From assembly GCF_000702205.1 (NCBI RefSeq), contig NZ_JNKW01000001.1, forward strand, positions 1 to 64,000: a DNA stretch of 64,000 nt, written 5' to 3'. The notes beneath the pieces are model-generated. The model worked only from the letters and a program-made list of their open reading frames with translations. It searched no databases and had not been told where the DNA came from. The DNA is from Lachnospira multipara LB2003. GTDB taxonomy: Bacteria > Bacillota > Clostridia > Lachnospirales > Lachnospiraceae. Below, piece after piece: positions 22,021 through 31,024 of the stretch. Position numbers and translations under genes: made by a program. How positions within the stretch are numbered: the stretch's first letter is position 1; each line of letters opens with the position of its first letter.

Positions 22021-22848
22021 ATGAAAAAGAAAGTAGTTTTTTTAGATATAGATGGAACACTTAGGGACTTTGATGGAACTATTCCTGAATCAACTAAGGA
22101 GGCTATAAAATTAGCTCGCGCTAATGGTCATGAAATGGTTGTGTGTTCAGGAAGAAGCCTATATCAGATTGATGAGCAAATTATGAATCTTGGAATAGAT
22201 GGTGTAATTGGCGGTGCTGGTGCTGTTGTATGTTATAAGGGTAGAGAACTTTACCACAGATATATGACAAGAGCGCAAAAGGAGAAGCTTTTTACATATC
22301 TAGATAGTCATGATGTTATCTATACAGTTCAAACAGATAAGGAATCAGTTATTCCATCAGCTATTAAGGATAAGATGATGGCATATTATAAGGAGCTTGA
22401 AAGCATTGGAATTCCCCTATCTAAGGTGGCTGGCGAATTAAAGCTTGATGATAATTTAGTTGATAATCCTAAGGTGGAAAAATTGGTTTTTCATAGAGCT
22501 AGTATGTCTTTAGAAGAAATCGGACAATATTTAGGAGATGAATTTAGTTTAGTTGGCCTTTCTTTTACACCTGAGGGCGTAGATATTGGCGTAGCTGGTG
22601 AGATTGGAATTGGCGGAATCACTAAGGCTAGCGGAATTGAAAGCTATTTAAAGGCAGCAGGAGTTGATAGAGAGGACTCTATAGCTTTTGGTGATGGATA
22701 TAATGATTTTGAAATGATAGAATATGTTAATTGCGGAGTAGCTATGGGTAATGGCGTTGAAAAATTAAAAGAAATAGCAGACTTTGTAACAGATGATATA
22801 GATAAAGATGGTATATATAATGGCTTTAAAAAGCTAGGTTTAATTTAG
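22021..22848 (+). CDS. HAD-superfamily sugar-phosphate phosphatase, Cof type
   Basis: The 275-residue protein has HAD motif I as VVFLDIDGTL near the N-terminus, motif II as VVCSGRS, and the C-terminal motif IV AFGDGYNDFEMIEY with GVAMGNG. The cap placement fits the Cof/IIB subclass, which dephosphorylates sugar phosphates, FMN or PLP. The ATG at 22021 is preferred to the one at 22015 because AAAGGA ends 7 bases before it. It follows the beta-glucoside operon after a terminator, so co-regulation is not evident. The substrate is not predictable. Confidence 0.9.
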   Translation: MKKKVVFLDIDGTLRDFDGTIPESTKEAIKLARANGHEMVVCSGRSLYQIDEQIMNLGIDGVIGGAGAVVCYKGRELYHRYMTRAQKEKLFTYLDSHDVIYTVQTDKESVIPSAIKDKMMAYYKELESIGIPLSKVAGELKLDDNLVDNPKVEKLVFHRASMSLEEIGQYLGDEFSLVGLSFTPEGVDIGVAGEIGIGGITKASGIESYLKAAGVDREDSIAFGDGYNDFEMIEYVNCGVAMGNGVEKLKEIADFVTDDIDKDGIYNGFKKLGLI

Positions 22849-22895
22849 CTTATGAAAAATAAACTAGGCTTGATTTTATCTAGATAATCATTTAA

Positions 22896-22942
22896 ATGCA
22901 GTTTGGGACATTTACAAGTAATGTTCTAGACTGCATTTTTTA
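22896..22942 (+). terminator. Intrinsic terminator after the Cof phosphatase gene
   Basis: AATGCAGT pairs with ACTGCATT, with an inner GGACATT/AATGTTC helix, and is followed by TTTTT. Confidence 0.85.
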
Positions 22943-22966
22943 TGTTAATTATAAAAAAATAATAAA

Positions 22967-23009
22967 TTAGCACTCGACACTTGACAGTGCTAACAACGAA
23001 TGTTATAAC
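22967..23009 (+). promoter_or_regulatory. CIRCE element overlapping the clpB promoter
   Basis: TTAGCACTC-N9-CAGTGCTAA at 22967-22993 matches the CIRCE consensus (TTAGCACTC-N9-GAGTGCTAA) with one mismatch. TTGACA at 22981-22986, a 17-bp spacer and TATAAC at 23004-23009 form the promoter, so bound HrcA would cover the -35 box. This predicts heat-shock control of clpB by HrcA, which differs from the CtsR control common in Bacilli. Confidence 0.92.
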
Positions 23010-23079
23010 ACAATTGGTAGGAAGCAAGACACAATTTATAGTTTTACTGATTACGAAATTATGAAAAGGAGGAGCGCGT

Positions 23080-25668
23080 ATGAATATAAATAAGTTTACT
23101 CAAAAGTCAATTGAAAGTATTAATAATTGCGAGAAGTTAGCTTACGAATATTCCAATCAGGAAATTGATCAGGAACATTTACTTTACTGCTTAATGACAG
23201 TAGAAGATAGCCTTATTAGTAACTTGATTGAGAAGATGGGAATAGATAAGGCTGGATTTTTATCGGCCATTGAAGATTTGCTTAAAGGAAAGACTAAGGT
23301 ATCAGGAAATGTTCAGTTATACATGAGTGGTGACCTTAATAAAGCGCTTATAAATGCAGAGGATGAAGCCAAGAAGATGGGGGATTCTTATGTATCTGTA
23401 GAGCATATATTTTTATCATTAATTAAACATGCTAATAAGGGATTAAAGGCGCTTTTTAAGACATATGGAATTACTAGAGATTCTTTCCTTTCAGTTCTTG
23501 CAAGTGTGCGCGGAAATCAAAGCGTTACAACAGATAATCCAGAGGCAACTTACGATACACTTTCTAAGTATGCTAGGGATTTAGTTCAGGCAGCAGCTGA
23601 TGGAAAGCTTGATCCAGTTATTGGTAGAGATAATGAAATTAGAAATGTAATTAGAATTCTTAGTAGAAAAACTAAGAATAATCCAGTTCTTATTGGTGAG
23701 CCTGGTGTAGGTAAGACAGCGGTTGTTGAAGGACTTGCTCAGCGAATTGTGGCAGGAGATGTGCCAGAGGCTCTAAAGAATAAGAAAATATTTGCTCTTG
23801 ATATGGGAGCACTTGTTGCAGGTGCTAAGTATAGAGGTGAATTTGAAGAGAGATTAAAGGCTGTACTTGATGAGGTTAAGAACTCAGACGGTGAGATAGT
23901 TCTTTTCATTGATGAGATTCACACAATTGTTGGCGCTGGTAAGACGGAAGGGTCAATGGATGCAGGTAACATGTTAAAACCAATGCTTGCTAGAGGCGAG
24001 TTGCATTGCATTGGTGCGACAACACTTGATGAACACAGAGAATACATTGAAAAAGATCCTGCTCTAGAGCGTAGATTCCAACCTGTAATGGTAGATGAAC
24101 CAACAGTAGAAGATACAATTTCAATACTACGTGGACTTAAGGACAGATATGAAGTATTCCACGGAGTTAAGATTACAGATGGTGCCCTAGTATCTGCTGC
24201 AGTGCTTTCTAATAGATATATTAGTGAAAGATTCCTACCAGATAAGGCTATTGACCTTGTGGATGAGGCCTGCGCTATGATAAAGACTGAGCTTGATTCA
24301 ATGCCAGCAGAACTAGATGAACTTAAGCGTAAGGTTATGCAGCTTGAAATTGAGGAGGCTGCCCTTAAGAAGGAAACAGATAGACTTAGTATGGATAGGT
24401 TAGCTAGTCTTCAGGAGGAACTTGCAAGTCTTCGTGATGAATTTAATGCTAAGAAGGCTAAATGGGATGCTGAAAAAGTTTCTGTGGATTCTGTAAGCAA
24501 GATTAAGGAAGAGTTAGAAGAGGTTAATAAGGAATTACAGGCAGCACAGCGTGATTACGACTTAGAGAGAGCTGCTAAATTACAATATGGTAAATTACCA
24601 GAAGTAAAGGCAAGACTTGAAGAAGCCGAAAAGAAGCTATCTGAGAGAGACTTAAGCCTTGTACATGAGTCAGTAACTGAGGAAGAAATTGCTAAGATTA
24701 TTTCTCGTTGGACAGGAATTCCAGTAGCTAAGTTATCTGAAACAGAAAGAAATAAGACTCTTAATCTTGATAGAGAACTTCATAAGAGAGTTATTGGTCA
24801 GGATGAAGGTGTAACTAAGGTAACAGAGGCTATTATTAGATCTAAGGCAGGAATTAAGGATCCATCAAAGCCTATTGGTTCTTTCCTTTTCCTAGGACCT
24901 ACAGGTGTTGGTAAGACAGAACTTGCTAAAGCTCTAGCAGAAAGTCTTTTTGATGATGAAAGCAATATTGTAAGACTTGATATGTCCGAGTATATGGAGA
25001 AGTATTCAGTGTCTAGACTTATTGGTGCGCCTCCAGGATATGTTGGATACGAAGAAGGTGGCCAGCTAACAGAGGCAGTAAGAAGAAAGCCTTATTCAGT
25101 TGTATTATTTGATGAAGTTGAGAAGGCACATCCAGATGTATTTAACGTTCTTTTACAGGTACTTGATGATGGCCGTGTAACAGATTCTCTTGGTAGAACA
25201 GTAGATTTTAAGAACACAATTATTATTATGACAAGTAATATAGGTTCAGAATATCTACTTGAGGGAATTGATGAAAATGGACAGATAAAGGATGAGGCAA
25301 GACAGCTTGCAACAAATGATCTTCATGCACACTTTAGACCTGAGTTTATTAATAGACTTGATGAGATAATTATGTTTAAGCCTTTAACTAAGGATAATAT
25401 TTCAGGTATTGTTAATCTCTTAATTGATGACCTTAATAAGCGACTTGCAGATAAGGAGCTAAAGATAGAATTAAGAGAGGATGCTAAGGACTTTATTGTA
25501 GATAATGGATATGATCCTGCGTTTGGTGCAAGACCATTAAAGAGATATGTTCAAAAGACAGTAGAGACTTTAGTTGCTAAGTTAATTCTTGCAGGAGACT
25601 TAAACACAGGAGATACTATTGTTATTGAATGTGATGGAAGTGGCCTTGTAGCTAAAAGAAAAATGTAG
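23080..25668 (+). CDS. clpB: ATP-dependent disaggregase ClpB
   Basis: The 862-residue AAA+ chaperone threads aggregated proteins with DnaK help. The N domain (about 1-145) precedes AAA1 with GEPGVGKT at 206-213, a coiled-coil middle domain (about 400-520), and AAA2 with GPTGVGKT near 605-612. The middle domain and the lack of a ClpP-binding IGF loop mark it as ClpB rather than ClpA or ClpC. AGGAGG precedes the ATG. It is a single-gene unit under a CIRCE promoter. Confidence 0.97.
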   Translation: MNINKFTQKSIESINNCEKLAYEYSNQEIDQEHLLYCLMTVEDSLISNLIEKMGIDKAGFLSAIEDLLKGKTKVSGNVQLYMSGDLNKALINAEDEAKKMGDSYVSVEHIFLSLIKHANKGLKALFKTYGITRDSFLSVLASVRGNQSVTTDNPEATYDTLSKYARDLVQAAADGKLDPVIGRDNEIRNVIRILSRKTKNNPVLIGEPGVGKTAVVEGLAQRIVAGDVPEALKNKKIFALDMGALVAGAKYRGEFEERLKAVLDEVKNSDGEIVLFIDEIHTIVGAGKTEGSMDAGNMLKPMLARGELHCIGATTLDEHREYIEKDPALERRFQPVMVDEPTVEDTISILRGLKDRYEVFHGVKITDGALVSAAVLSNRYISERFLPDKAIDLVDEACAMIKTELDSMPAELDELKRKVMQLEIEEAALKKETDRLSMDRLASLQEELASLRDEFNAKKAKWDAEKVSVDSVSKIKEELEEVNKELQAAQRDYDLERAAKLQYGKLPEVKARLEEAEKKLSERDLSLVHESVTEEEIAKIISRWTGIPVAKLSETERNKTLNLDRELHKRVIGQDEGVTKVTEAIIRSKAGIKDPSKPIGSFLFLGPTGVGKTELAKALAESLFDDESNIVRLDMSEYMEKYSVSRLIGAPPGYVGYEEGGQLTEAVRRKPYSVVLFDEVEKAHPDVFNVLLQVLDDGRVTDSLGRTVDFKNTIIIMTSNIGSEYLLEGIDENGQIKDEARQLATNDLHAHFRPEFINRLDEIIMFKPLTKDNISGIVNLLIDDLNKRLADKELKIELREDAKDFIVDNGYDPAFGARPLKRYVQKTVETLVAKLILAGDLNTGDTIVIECDGSGLVAKRKM

Positions 25669-25694
25669 TGCTTATTTCCTAGATAAATAGCACT
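25669..25694 (+). terminator. Hairpin directly after clpB
   Basis: AGTGCTTATTT pairs with ATAAATAGCACT with a small bulge. There is no U-run, so it may be a processing or stability element rather than a true terminator. The arms resemble the CIRCE half site GCACTC by chance or duplication. Confidence 0.4.
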
Positions 25695-25699
25695 CAATG

Positions 25700-25897
25700 G
25701 GAAAGAGGATTAAGCCGATAGTATATTTAAAGGAAATGTTTTGTGTACGGAATCTTTTAATTTCTTGTACTTAAACCTGGTAGGGTTAGAGGTTGTATCG
25801 AAACATTTTAGGGCATAGCCTAGAAAAGCTGAGGTAGACCATGAGTTTGGTAAGTAATTACCTGTACAAAATGGTTAACCTCAGCTTTTTGTCTTAA
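25700..25897 (+). ncRNA. Candidate structured RNA ending in a strong terminator
   Basis: No reading frame of note is seen here. AAATGTTT (about 25735) pairs with AAACATTT (about 25800), enclosing two further stems: GTAC...GTAC, and AACCT...AGGTT. TAGG/CCTA follows, then a very strong hairpin in which AAAGCTGAGGT...ACCAT pairs with ATGGT...ACCTCAGCTTT, with a T-run at 25892-25896. It may be the clpB 3' UTR, or a separate small RNA of about 160-200 nt. It matches no RNA class that I recognise; 6S RNA was considered but could not be confirmed. Confidence 0.45.
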
Positions 25898-25923
25898 TAA
25901 GACTAATAGTCTTTAGATTAGAT

Positions 25924-26103
25924 TTATACGAATTGGTTTGACTTAATGTCATATTCGTAGTCAATAAGCATAAGCTTATATTTTAAATCTGATTCTTTAA
26001 TATCAAAGGCCTTGCAGAAATCATCAAGGCTTTTATAATTATCTCTTAATTGAGTATTTACATAGCTAAGTAACATTACTGGATCCTTTGGCATCTCTAA
26101 CAT
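25924..26103 (-). CDS. DUF4250 family small protein
   Basis: The 59-residue protein begins MLEMPKDPVMLLSYVNTQLR and ends YEYDIKSNQFV, both hallmarks of the DUF4250 family of very small Firmicutes proteins. The ATG at 26103 is chosen because GGTGG lies about 6 bases upstream on the minus strand; an in-frame GTG at 26112 overlaps that site. It lies between the terminator at 25897 and the ppdK leader. Function is unknown. Its presence supports a Clostridia origin. Confidence 0.85.
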   Translation of the reverse strand: MLEMPKDPVMLLSYVNTQLRDNYKSLDDFCKAFDIKESDLKYKLMLIDYEYDIKSNQFV

Positions 26104-26397
26104 ATTCACCACCCTTTTTAATTCTTACTTACTTATATCAAAAATGTGGGACTTTGGCAAATTTTTACATAGGGAAAATAACTTATGAAAAAAAGTAGTC
26201 TTATTTTTTCTAAAAAAGATGTATATTATTGCTGAAAGATGTTGAATTTAAGCATATTTTTTGTTAAACTAATGAAAGATAAATTGATTGACAATTTAAT
26301 AACTATATTTGAAATGAACCCAGAGGAGACTATAAAGATTGGGGAATAGTCGAATTTAGGGGATTTTTTTAATGACTTTTTACGATGGAGGTAAAAA
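26104..26397 (+). promoter_or_regulatory. Leader region between the DUF4250 gene and ppdK
   Basis: This is an AT-rich 290-bp divergent spacer. TTGACA occurs at 26288-26293 with AT-rich candidates for a -10 box downstream, but none has ideal spacing. No hairpin or known riboswitch was recognised. GGAGG precedes the ppdK ATG. Confidence 0.35.
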
Positions 26398-29031
26398 ATG
26401 AAGAAATGGGTTTATTTATTCACTGAAGGTAGAGCCGACATGAGAAACCTTCTTGGTGGTAAGGGCGCAAATCTTGCTGAAATGACTAATATTGGTCTCC
26501 CAGTACCACAGGGCTTTACAATTACTACTGAGGCTTGTACTCAGTACTATGAAGATGGAAGAGAGATTAATGATGAAATCAGAGGCCAGATTGAAGAGTA
26601 TATCTTAAAGATGGAAGAGATAACTGGCAAGAAATTTGGAGATAAGGAAAATCCGCTTCTTGTTTCTGTTCGTTCTGGTGCTAGAGCTTCAATGCCAGGT
26701 ATGATGGATACAATACTTAATCTTGGACTTAACGAGGAGGTAGTCGAGGTAATTGCTCGTAAGTCTAACAATCCAAGATGGGCTTGGGACTGTTATAGAA
26801 GATTTATTCAAATGTATTCAGATGTTGTAATGGAAGTTGGTAAGAAATATTTCGAAGAGCTTATTGACAAGATGAAGGAAAAGAGAGGGGTTAAGCAAGA
26901 CGTTGATTTAACAGCCGATGACTTAAAGGAACTTGCTTGTCAATTTAAATCAGAATATAAATCAAAGATAGGTAAGGACTTCCCAGATGATCCAAAAGAA
27001 CAGTTATTTGGCGCAATTAAGGCTGTGTTTAGATCTTGGGATAATCCTAGAGCAAATGTATATAGAAGGGATAATGATATTCCTTACTCATGGGGTACTG
27101 CTGTAAATGTACAGTCCATGGCATTTGGTAATATGGGCGATGACTGTGGTACAGGTGTTGCATTTACAAGGGATCCAGCAACAGGAGCTAAGGGTTTGTT
27201 TGGTGAGTTCTTAACTAATGCACAGGGCGAGGATGTAGTTGCTGGTGTTCGTACACCTATGCATATTAGTGAGATGGAAGAAAAATTCCCTGAAGCCTTT
27301 AAGCAATTTAAGGAAGTGTGTGAAATCCTTGAAAATCACTACAAGGACATGCAGGATATGGAATTTACAGTAGAGGCTGGAAAGCTCTACATGTTACAGA
27401 CAAGAAATGGTAAGAGAACAGCACAGGCAGCTTTAAAGATTGCTTGTGATTTAGTAGATGAGGGCATGAGAACTGAGGAAGAGGCTGTTGCTATGATTGA
27501 TCCTAGAAACCTAGATACGCTTCTTCATCCACAATTTGATAAGGATGCTCTTAAAAATGCAACGCCAATTGGCAAGGGACTTGGAGCTTCTCCAGGCGCT
27601 GCTTGTGGTAAGATTGTATTTAATGCTGAAACAGCAATTGAATGGGCAGAAAGAGGAGAAAAGGTTGTATTAGTTAGACTTGAGACAAGTCCAGAGGATA
27701 TTACAGGAATGAAGGCAGCAGAAGGAATCCTTACAGTTCGTGGCGGTATGACAAGCCATGCAGCTGTTGTAGCTCGTGGAATGGGCGAGTGCTGCGTTTC
27801 AGGATGTGGCGATATAACAATGGATGAAGAAAATAAGCGTTTTACCCTTGCAGGTAAAGAATTTATTGAAGGAGATTATATCTCAATTGATGGTAGCACA
27901 GGTAATATCTATGATGGTGTTATAAAGACAGTTGATGCTAAGATTGCTGGAGAATTTGGCAGAATTATGAATTGGGCTGATAAATACAGAAGACTTAAGG
28001 TTCGTACAAATGCAGATACACCAGCAGATGCAAAGAAAGCTCGTGAACTTGGAGCTGAGGGTATTGGACTTTGTAGAACAGAGCATATGTTTTTTGAAGA
28101 AGATAGAATTGCAGCCTTTAGAGAGATGATTGTATCCGATTCTGTAGAGGAAAGAGAAGAGGCACTTGATAAGATTTTGCCATATCAGCAGAATGATTTT
28201 GAAGGCTTATTTGAGGCATTGGAGGGTAATCCGGTTACAATTAGATTCCTTGATCCACCTCTTCATGAATTTGTTCCAACAGAAGAAGCAGATATTGAAA
28301 AATTAGCTAAGGCTAAGGGAAAGACAGTTGCTGAAATCAAAGCTATGATTGACTCATTACACGAATTTAACCCAATGATGGGTCACAGAGGCTGTAGACT
28401 TTCAGTTACATATCCTGAAATCGCTAAGATGCAGACTAAGGCTGTAATTCGTGCAGCAATTAATGTTTCAAAGAAACATCCTGAGTGGAAAATTGTTCCT
28501 GAAATTATGATTCCACTTGTTAGTGATATTAAAGAATTTAAGTTCGTAAAGAAGATTGTAGTGAAGGTGGCAGATGAGGAGATTAAGGCAGCAGGCATTG
28601 ACCTTAATTACGAGGTTGGTACTATGATCGAGATTCCTCGTGCAGCCCTAACAGCAGATGAAATCGCTAAGGAAGCTGACTTCTTCTGCTTTGGTACTAA
28701 TGACTTAACTCAGATGACATATGGCTTTTCTAGAGATGACGCAGGTAAGTTCTTATCTGCTTATTATGACACTAAGATTTTGGAAAATGATCCGTTTGCT
28801 AGACTTGATAGAGATGGCGTTGGTAAGTTGATGGAAATGACACTTAAGCTTGGCCGCCCAGCAAATCCTAAACTTCATGTAGGAATTTGTGGCGAGCATG
28901 GTGGTGACCCATCATCAGTAGAGTTCTGTAATGAAATCGGCTTAGACTATGTCAGCTGTTCGCCATTTAGAGTACCAATTGCGAGACTGGCAGCAGCACA
29001 GGCAGCTATCAACGACAACAAAAAAATCTAA
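26398..29031 (+). CDS. ppdK: Pyruvate, phosphate dikinase
   Basis: The 877-residue enzyme interconverts pyruvate, ATP and Pi with PEP, AMP and PPi. It acts in PPi-linked glycolysis or gluconeogenesis in anaerobes. The N-terminal ATP-grasp region has GGKGANLAEM near residue 21. The swivelling phospho-His domain has GGMTSHAAVVARGMG at about 447-461, where His is phosphorylated. The C-terminal TIM barrel has GHRGCRL and CGEHGGDP. The length is normal. It marks the edge of the core genome: the DNA immediately after its stop is a gene remnant followed by repeats and cassettes. Confidence 0.97.
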   Translation: MKKWVYLFTEGRADMRNLLGGKGANLAEMTNIGLPVPQGFTITTEACTQYYEDGREINDEIRGQIEEYILKMEEITGKKFGDKENPLLVSVRSGARASMPGMMDTILNLGLNEEVVEVIARKSNNPRWAWDCYRRFIQMYSDVVMEVGKKYFEELIDKMKEKRGVKQDVDLTADDLKELACQFKSEYKSKIGKDFPDDPKEQLFGAIKAVFRSWDNPRANVYRRDNDIPYSWGTAVNVQSMAFGNMGDDCGTGVAFTRDPATGAKGLFGEFLTNAQGEDVVAGVRTPMHISEMEEKFPEAFKQFKEVCEILENHYKDMQDMEFTVEAGKLYMLQTRNGKRTAQAALKIACDLVDEGMRTEEEAVAMIDPRNLDTLLHPQFDKDALKNATPIGKGLGASPGAACGKIVFNAETAIEWAERGEKVVLVRLETSPEDITGMKAAEGILTVRGGMTSHAAVVARGMGECCVSGCGDITMDEENKRFTLAGKEFIEGDYISIDGSTGNIYDGVIKTVDAKIAGEFGRIMNWADKYRRLKVRTNADTPADAKKARELGAEGIGLCRTEHMFFEEDRIAAFREMIVSDSVEEREEALDKILPYQQNDFEGLFEALEGNPVTIRFLDPPLHEFVPTEEADIEKLAKAKGKTVAEIKAMIDSLHEFNPMMGHRGCRLSVTYPEIAKMQTKAVIRAAINVSKKHPEWKIVPEIMIPLVSDIKEFKFVKKIVVKVADEEIKAAGIDLNYEVGTMIEIPRAALTADEIAKEADFFCFGTNDLTQMTYGFSRDDAGKFLSAYYDTKILENDPFARLDRDGVGKLMEMTLKLGRPANPKLHVGICGEHGGDPSSVEFCNEIGLDYVSCSPFRVPIARLAAAQAAINDNKKI

Positions 29032-29198
29032 GTGAAATCAAATTTACAAAAGAAGCCATAGAAAAAGCTATACAATTAGCTGCATTTGATATATTTGTAA
29101 AGCTATATAAAAAAGAGTTAATCAATTTAGAAGAGTTAAGGTGTGTTGCAGATAAGCATAATATAGAATTTAATATGTCAATTTTAAATTATACTTGA
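29031..29198 (+). pseudogene. C-terminal remnant of an unidentified gene after ppdK
   Basis: A frame that overlaps the last base of the ppdK stop encodes about 55 residues (SEIKFTKEAIEKAIQLAAF...) up to a TGA at 29196-29198. It has no start codon of its own. The amphipathic, protein-like composition suggests a real tail of a lost gene, perhaps left when the accessory region was inserted or rearranged at this junction. No family was recognised. It could be chance, although the composition argues otherwise. Confidence 0.45.
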
Positions 29199-29234
29199 TT
29201 GCTATTTTGGGTTAGTAAAAATTAAAATATAAGA

Positions 29235-29292
29235 AAGCCCCGGTGCGTCATACAGATAAAAATCTGAAGATAGACGCATGGGGGCTTGTTTT
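29235..29292 (+). terminator. Terminator-like hairpin at the head of repeat copy A
   Basis: AAGCCCC pairs with GGGGCTT, TGCGTC with GACGCA, and CAGAT with ATCTG in one nested stem, followed by GTTTT. The same hairpin heads copy B at 32189-32247 with one extra loop base; copy C lacks it. Confidence 0.8.
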
Positions 29293-29573
29293 GGTGTGTT
29301 GGTAAATATGGTAGTAGGACTCATTTGGGGGCTATTGCCTTTATGAAGAAAAATTTCGCTTGTAGGGCAACAAATCTCAAGATTTCTTCTGTGCTTTTCA
29401 TCTTTTTCGCCAATATTTTACTTATATGGGCAATTCTAATTTTTTTAAACCTCGAAGAGGCAAGAATTTGTTGCCTTTTTGACAGCTTTTTGTGTAATTT
29501 GGATTAGTTGTAAAAATATTGAACTTTCCCAAATCAAGAAATCTAATCTTTTTCCAGACTTTTTCCTTGATTC

Positions 29574-29741
29574 GGGCAATCCGACCAGTAACCTAGAGGC
29601 TCAGGAAATGAACCTGGGCAATCAGGCCAGTAACTTAGAGGCTCAGGAAATGAACATGGGCAATCCGGCCAGTAACATAGAGGTTCAGAAAATGAACCTG
29701 AGCAACCCGGCCAGCAACCTCATCAGCGAAGCCGATTACAA
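29574..29741 (+). repeat. 42-bp tandem repeat, four units, within copy A
   Basis: Units start at 29574, 29616, 29658 and 29700 with an exact 42-bp period and core GGGCAATCCGRCCAGTAACC; the fourth diverges in its second half. Because 42 is a multiple of three, the enclosing frame encodes a 14-residue repeat (G-N-P-x-S-N-L-E-A-Q-E-M-N-L). Copies B and C keep the same frame with fewer units. There are no unique spacers, so it is not CRISPR. Confidence 0.9.
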
Positions 29742-29835
29742 TCCGGTCAGTAGCTTAGAGACAAATTATATTTCAGTATAACGCTCCATCTTCTAGGAAT
29801 TTAGAGCAGAAAATCGGAAGTTATGATATGTGTGC

Positions 29836-29884
29836 TTGACAAAAATACTCCTATATCGTAGTATAAAACTACGATATAGGAGTA
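29836..29884 (+). promoter_or_regulatory. Promoter and 17-bp-arm operator of the MarR/radical SAM cassette
   Basis: TTGACA (29836-29841) is followed at 17 bp by TAGTAT (29859-29864). A perfect inverted repeat, TACTCCTATATCGTAGT and ACTACGATATAGGAGTA, occupies 29846-29862 and 29868-29884, covering the spacer and -10 box. The 3' arm also carries the AGGAG ribosome site. This predicts tight autorepression by the MarR protein. Confidence 0.88.
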
Positions 29885-29891
29885 TTAAATT

Positions 29892-30329
29892 ATGAAGACA
29901 AATGGTGGATTTCTTGTTACAAAAATAAAACAGCTAGGTGATCGTATATTTGAAAGGATACTGGCAGAAAAAAACATTGATGCATTTAACGGAGCTCAGG
30001 GAAGGATTCTTTATGTCTTATGGCAGGAAGATGGTGTTCCTATTAAAATTATTTCCGAGAAAAGCGGACTTGCAATTACTTCACTTACAACCATGCTTGA
30101 GCGGATGGAAAAAAACGGACTGATAAGCCGCAAAACTGATGAAGCTGATAAGAGAAAAACTCTTCTGTTCCTCACAGATAAAGCCAAAGAACTTAAAGAA
30201 GCTTATGACTCCGTATCCAATGAGATGGGGAATATTTATTATCGTGATTTTACGGATAAAGAGATTCTTCAGTTTGAAGAGTATCTTAACCGCATCAGGG
30301 TAAACCTTGAGGAATGGAGTGACAAATGA
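29892..30329 (+). CDS. MarR family regulator of a radical SAM mobile pair
   Basis: The 145-residue winged-helix repressor has the recognition region ISEKSGLAITSLTTMLERME followed by a wing with RKTDEADKRKTLLFLT. It overlaps the next gene by four bases (ATGA). It heads the set MarR regulator, protein A, protein B known as the radical SAM mobile pair. Its perfect 39-bp operator region lies directly upstream. Base composition of this cassette is visibly richer in G+C than the core genes, which supports acquisition. Confidence 0.88.
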   Translation: MKTNGGFLVTKIKQLGDRIFERILAEKNIDAFNGAQGRILYVLWQEDGVPIKIISEKSGLAITSLTTMLERMEKNGLISRKTDEADKRKTLLFLTDKAKELKEAYDSVSNEMGNIYYRDFTDKEILQFEEYLNRIRVNLEEWSDK

Positions 30330-31024
30330 GTATCTGTATTAAAGATCAGATTCAGAACATGAATCTTGTTATAGGGTGCACTGTTGGATGTCCGTACTGC
30401 TATGCCAGAAACAATACGAGGCGTTATCACATCATAGATGATTTTGAAAAGCCACAGTTTTTTCAAGGCAAGCTTCGTATGATGGAAAAGAAAAAACCGC
30501 AGAATTTTCTGCTGACCGGCATGAGCGATCTCTCGGGCTGGCATGAGGAATGGAGAGAGGAAGTCTTTAAAAAGATAGCAGAGAATCCTCAGCACCAGTT
30601 TCTTTTTCTTACCAAACGACCGGATCTTCTGTCTTTTGAAACAGATCTTGATAATGCATGGTTTGGCGTTACAGTTACGAGAAAGTCTGAGTTATGGCGT
30701 ATTGATGCACTGCGGAGCAATGTGAAGGCAAAAAAATATCATGTTACCTTTGAGCCTTTGTTCGATGATCCGGGTAAGGTTGATCTTACAGGCATTGACT
30801 GGATTGTGGTTGGAACCATGACAGGTGCAAAGAGCAGGACTGTTAAAACAGATCCCGGGTGGGTTTATTCATTGACAGAACAGGCTCATGAACTGAACAT
30901 TCCTGTATTCTGGAAAGAAGATCTTGTTCCGATTATGGGAGAAAAAATGATACAGGAAATGCCGGATGCTTTTAACAAAGTGTTGGAGGAACAGAGAATA
31001 TGGAACAAGCAGAAATCAAAGTAA
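30326..31024 (+). CDS. Radical SAM mobile pair protein A-like (DUF5131-type)
   Basis: The 232-residue protein has a cysteine cluster GCTVGCPYCYARN near residues 17-29, consistent with a [4Fe-4S]/SAM site of CxxxCxxC form. It continues with a small barrel related to phage Gp37/Gp68 (DUF5131) proteins, as in FLFLTKRPDLL and WFGVTVTRKSE. It overlaps the regulator by four bases and protein B by 25 bases, so the three are co-translated. The paired arrangement matches the known mobile pair families; the substrate of the pair is unknown. Confidence 0.85.
   Translation: MSICIKDQIQNMNLVIGCTVGCPYCYARNNTRRYHIIDDFEKPQFFQGKLRMMEKKKPQNFLLTGMSDLSGWHEEWREEVFKKIAENPQHQFLFLTKRPDLLSFETDLDNAWFGVTVTRKSELWRIDALRSNVKAKKYHVTFEPLFDDPGKVDLTGIDWIVVGTMTGAKSRTVKTDPGWVYSLTEQAHELNIPVFWKEDLVPIMGEKMIQEMPDAFNKVLEEQRIWNKQKSK

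Larger units (their letters stand above)
29234..29781 (+). repeat. Dispersed accessory-region repeat, copy A
   Basis: This is the first of three same-direction copies (others at 32188-32697 and 34668-35057). It starts with a terminator-like hairpin at 29235-29292. It then has a conserved block from GGGGCTATTGCC to a long-range GGCAACAAAT (29366-29375)/ATTTGTTGCC (29466-29475) pairing followed by TTTTT. Last comes an open frame from TTG at 29479 to TAA at 29781. Relative to copy B it lacks about 100 bp between two TTGGGG motifs, as expected of a slippage deletion. The tail is expanded by 42-bp tandem units. No transposase or terminal inverted repeats are seen. Confidence 0.85.

Noticed and set aside
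29574-29741. 42-bp tandem units as a CRISPR array
   Set aside because: Units are contiguous without unique spacers, and no cas genes are nearby.
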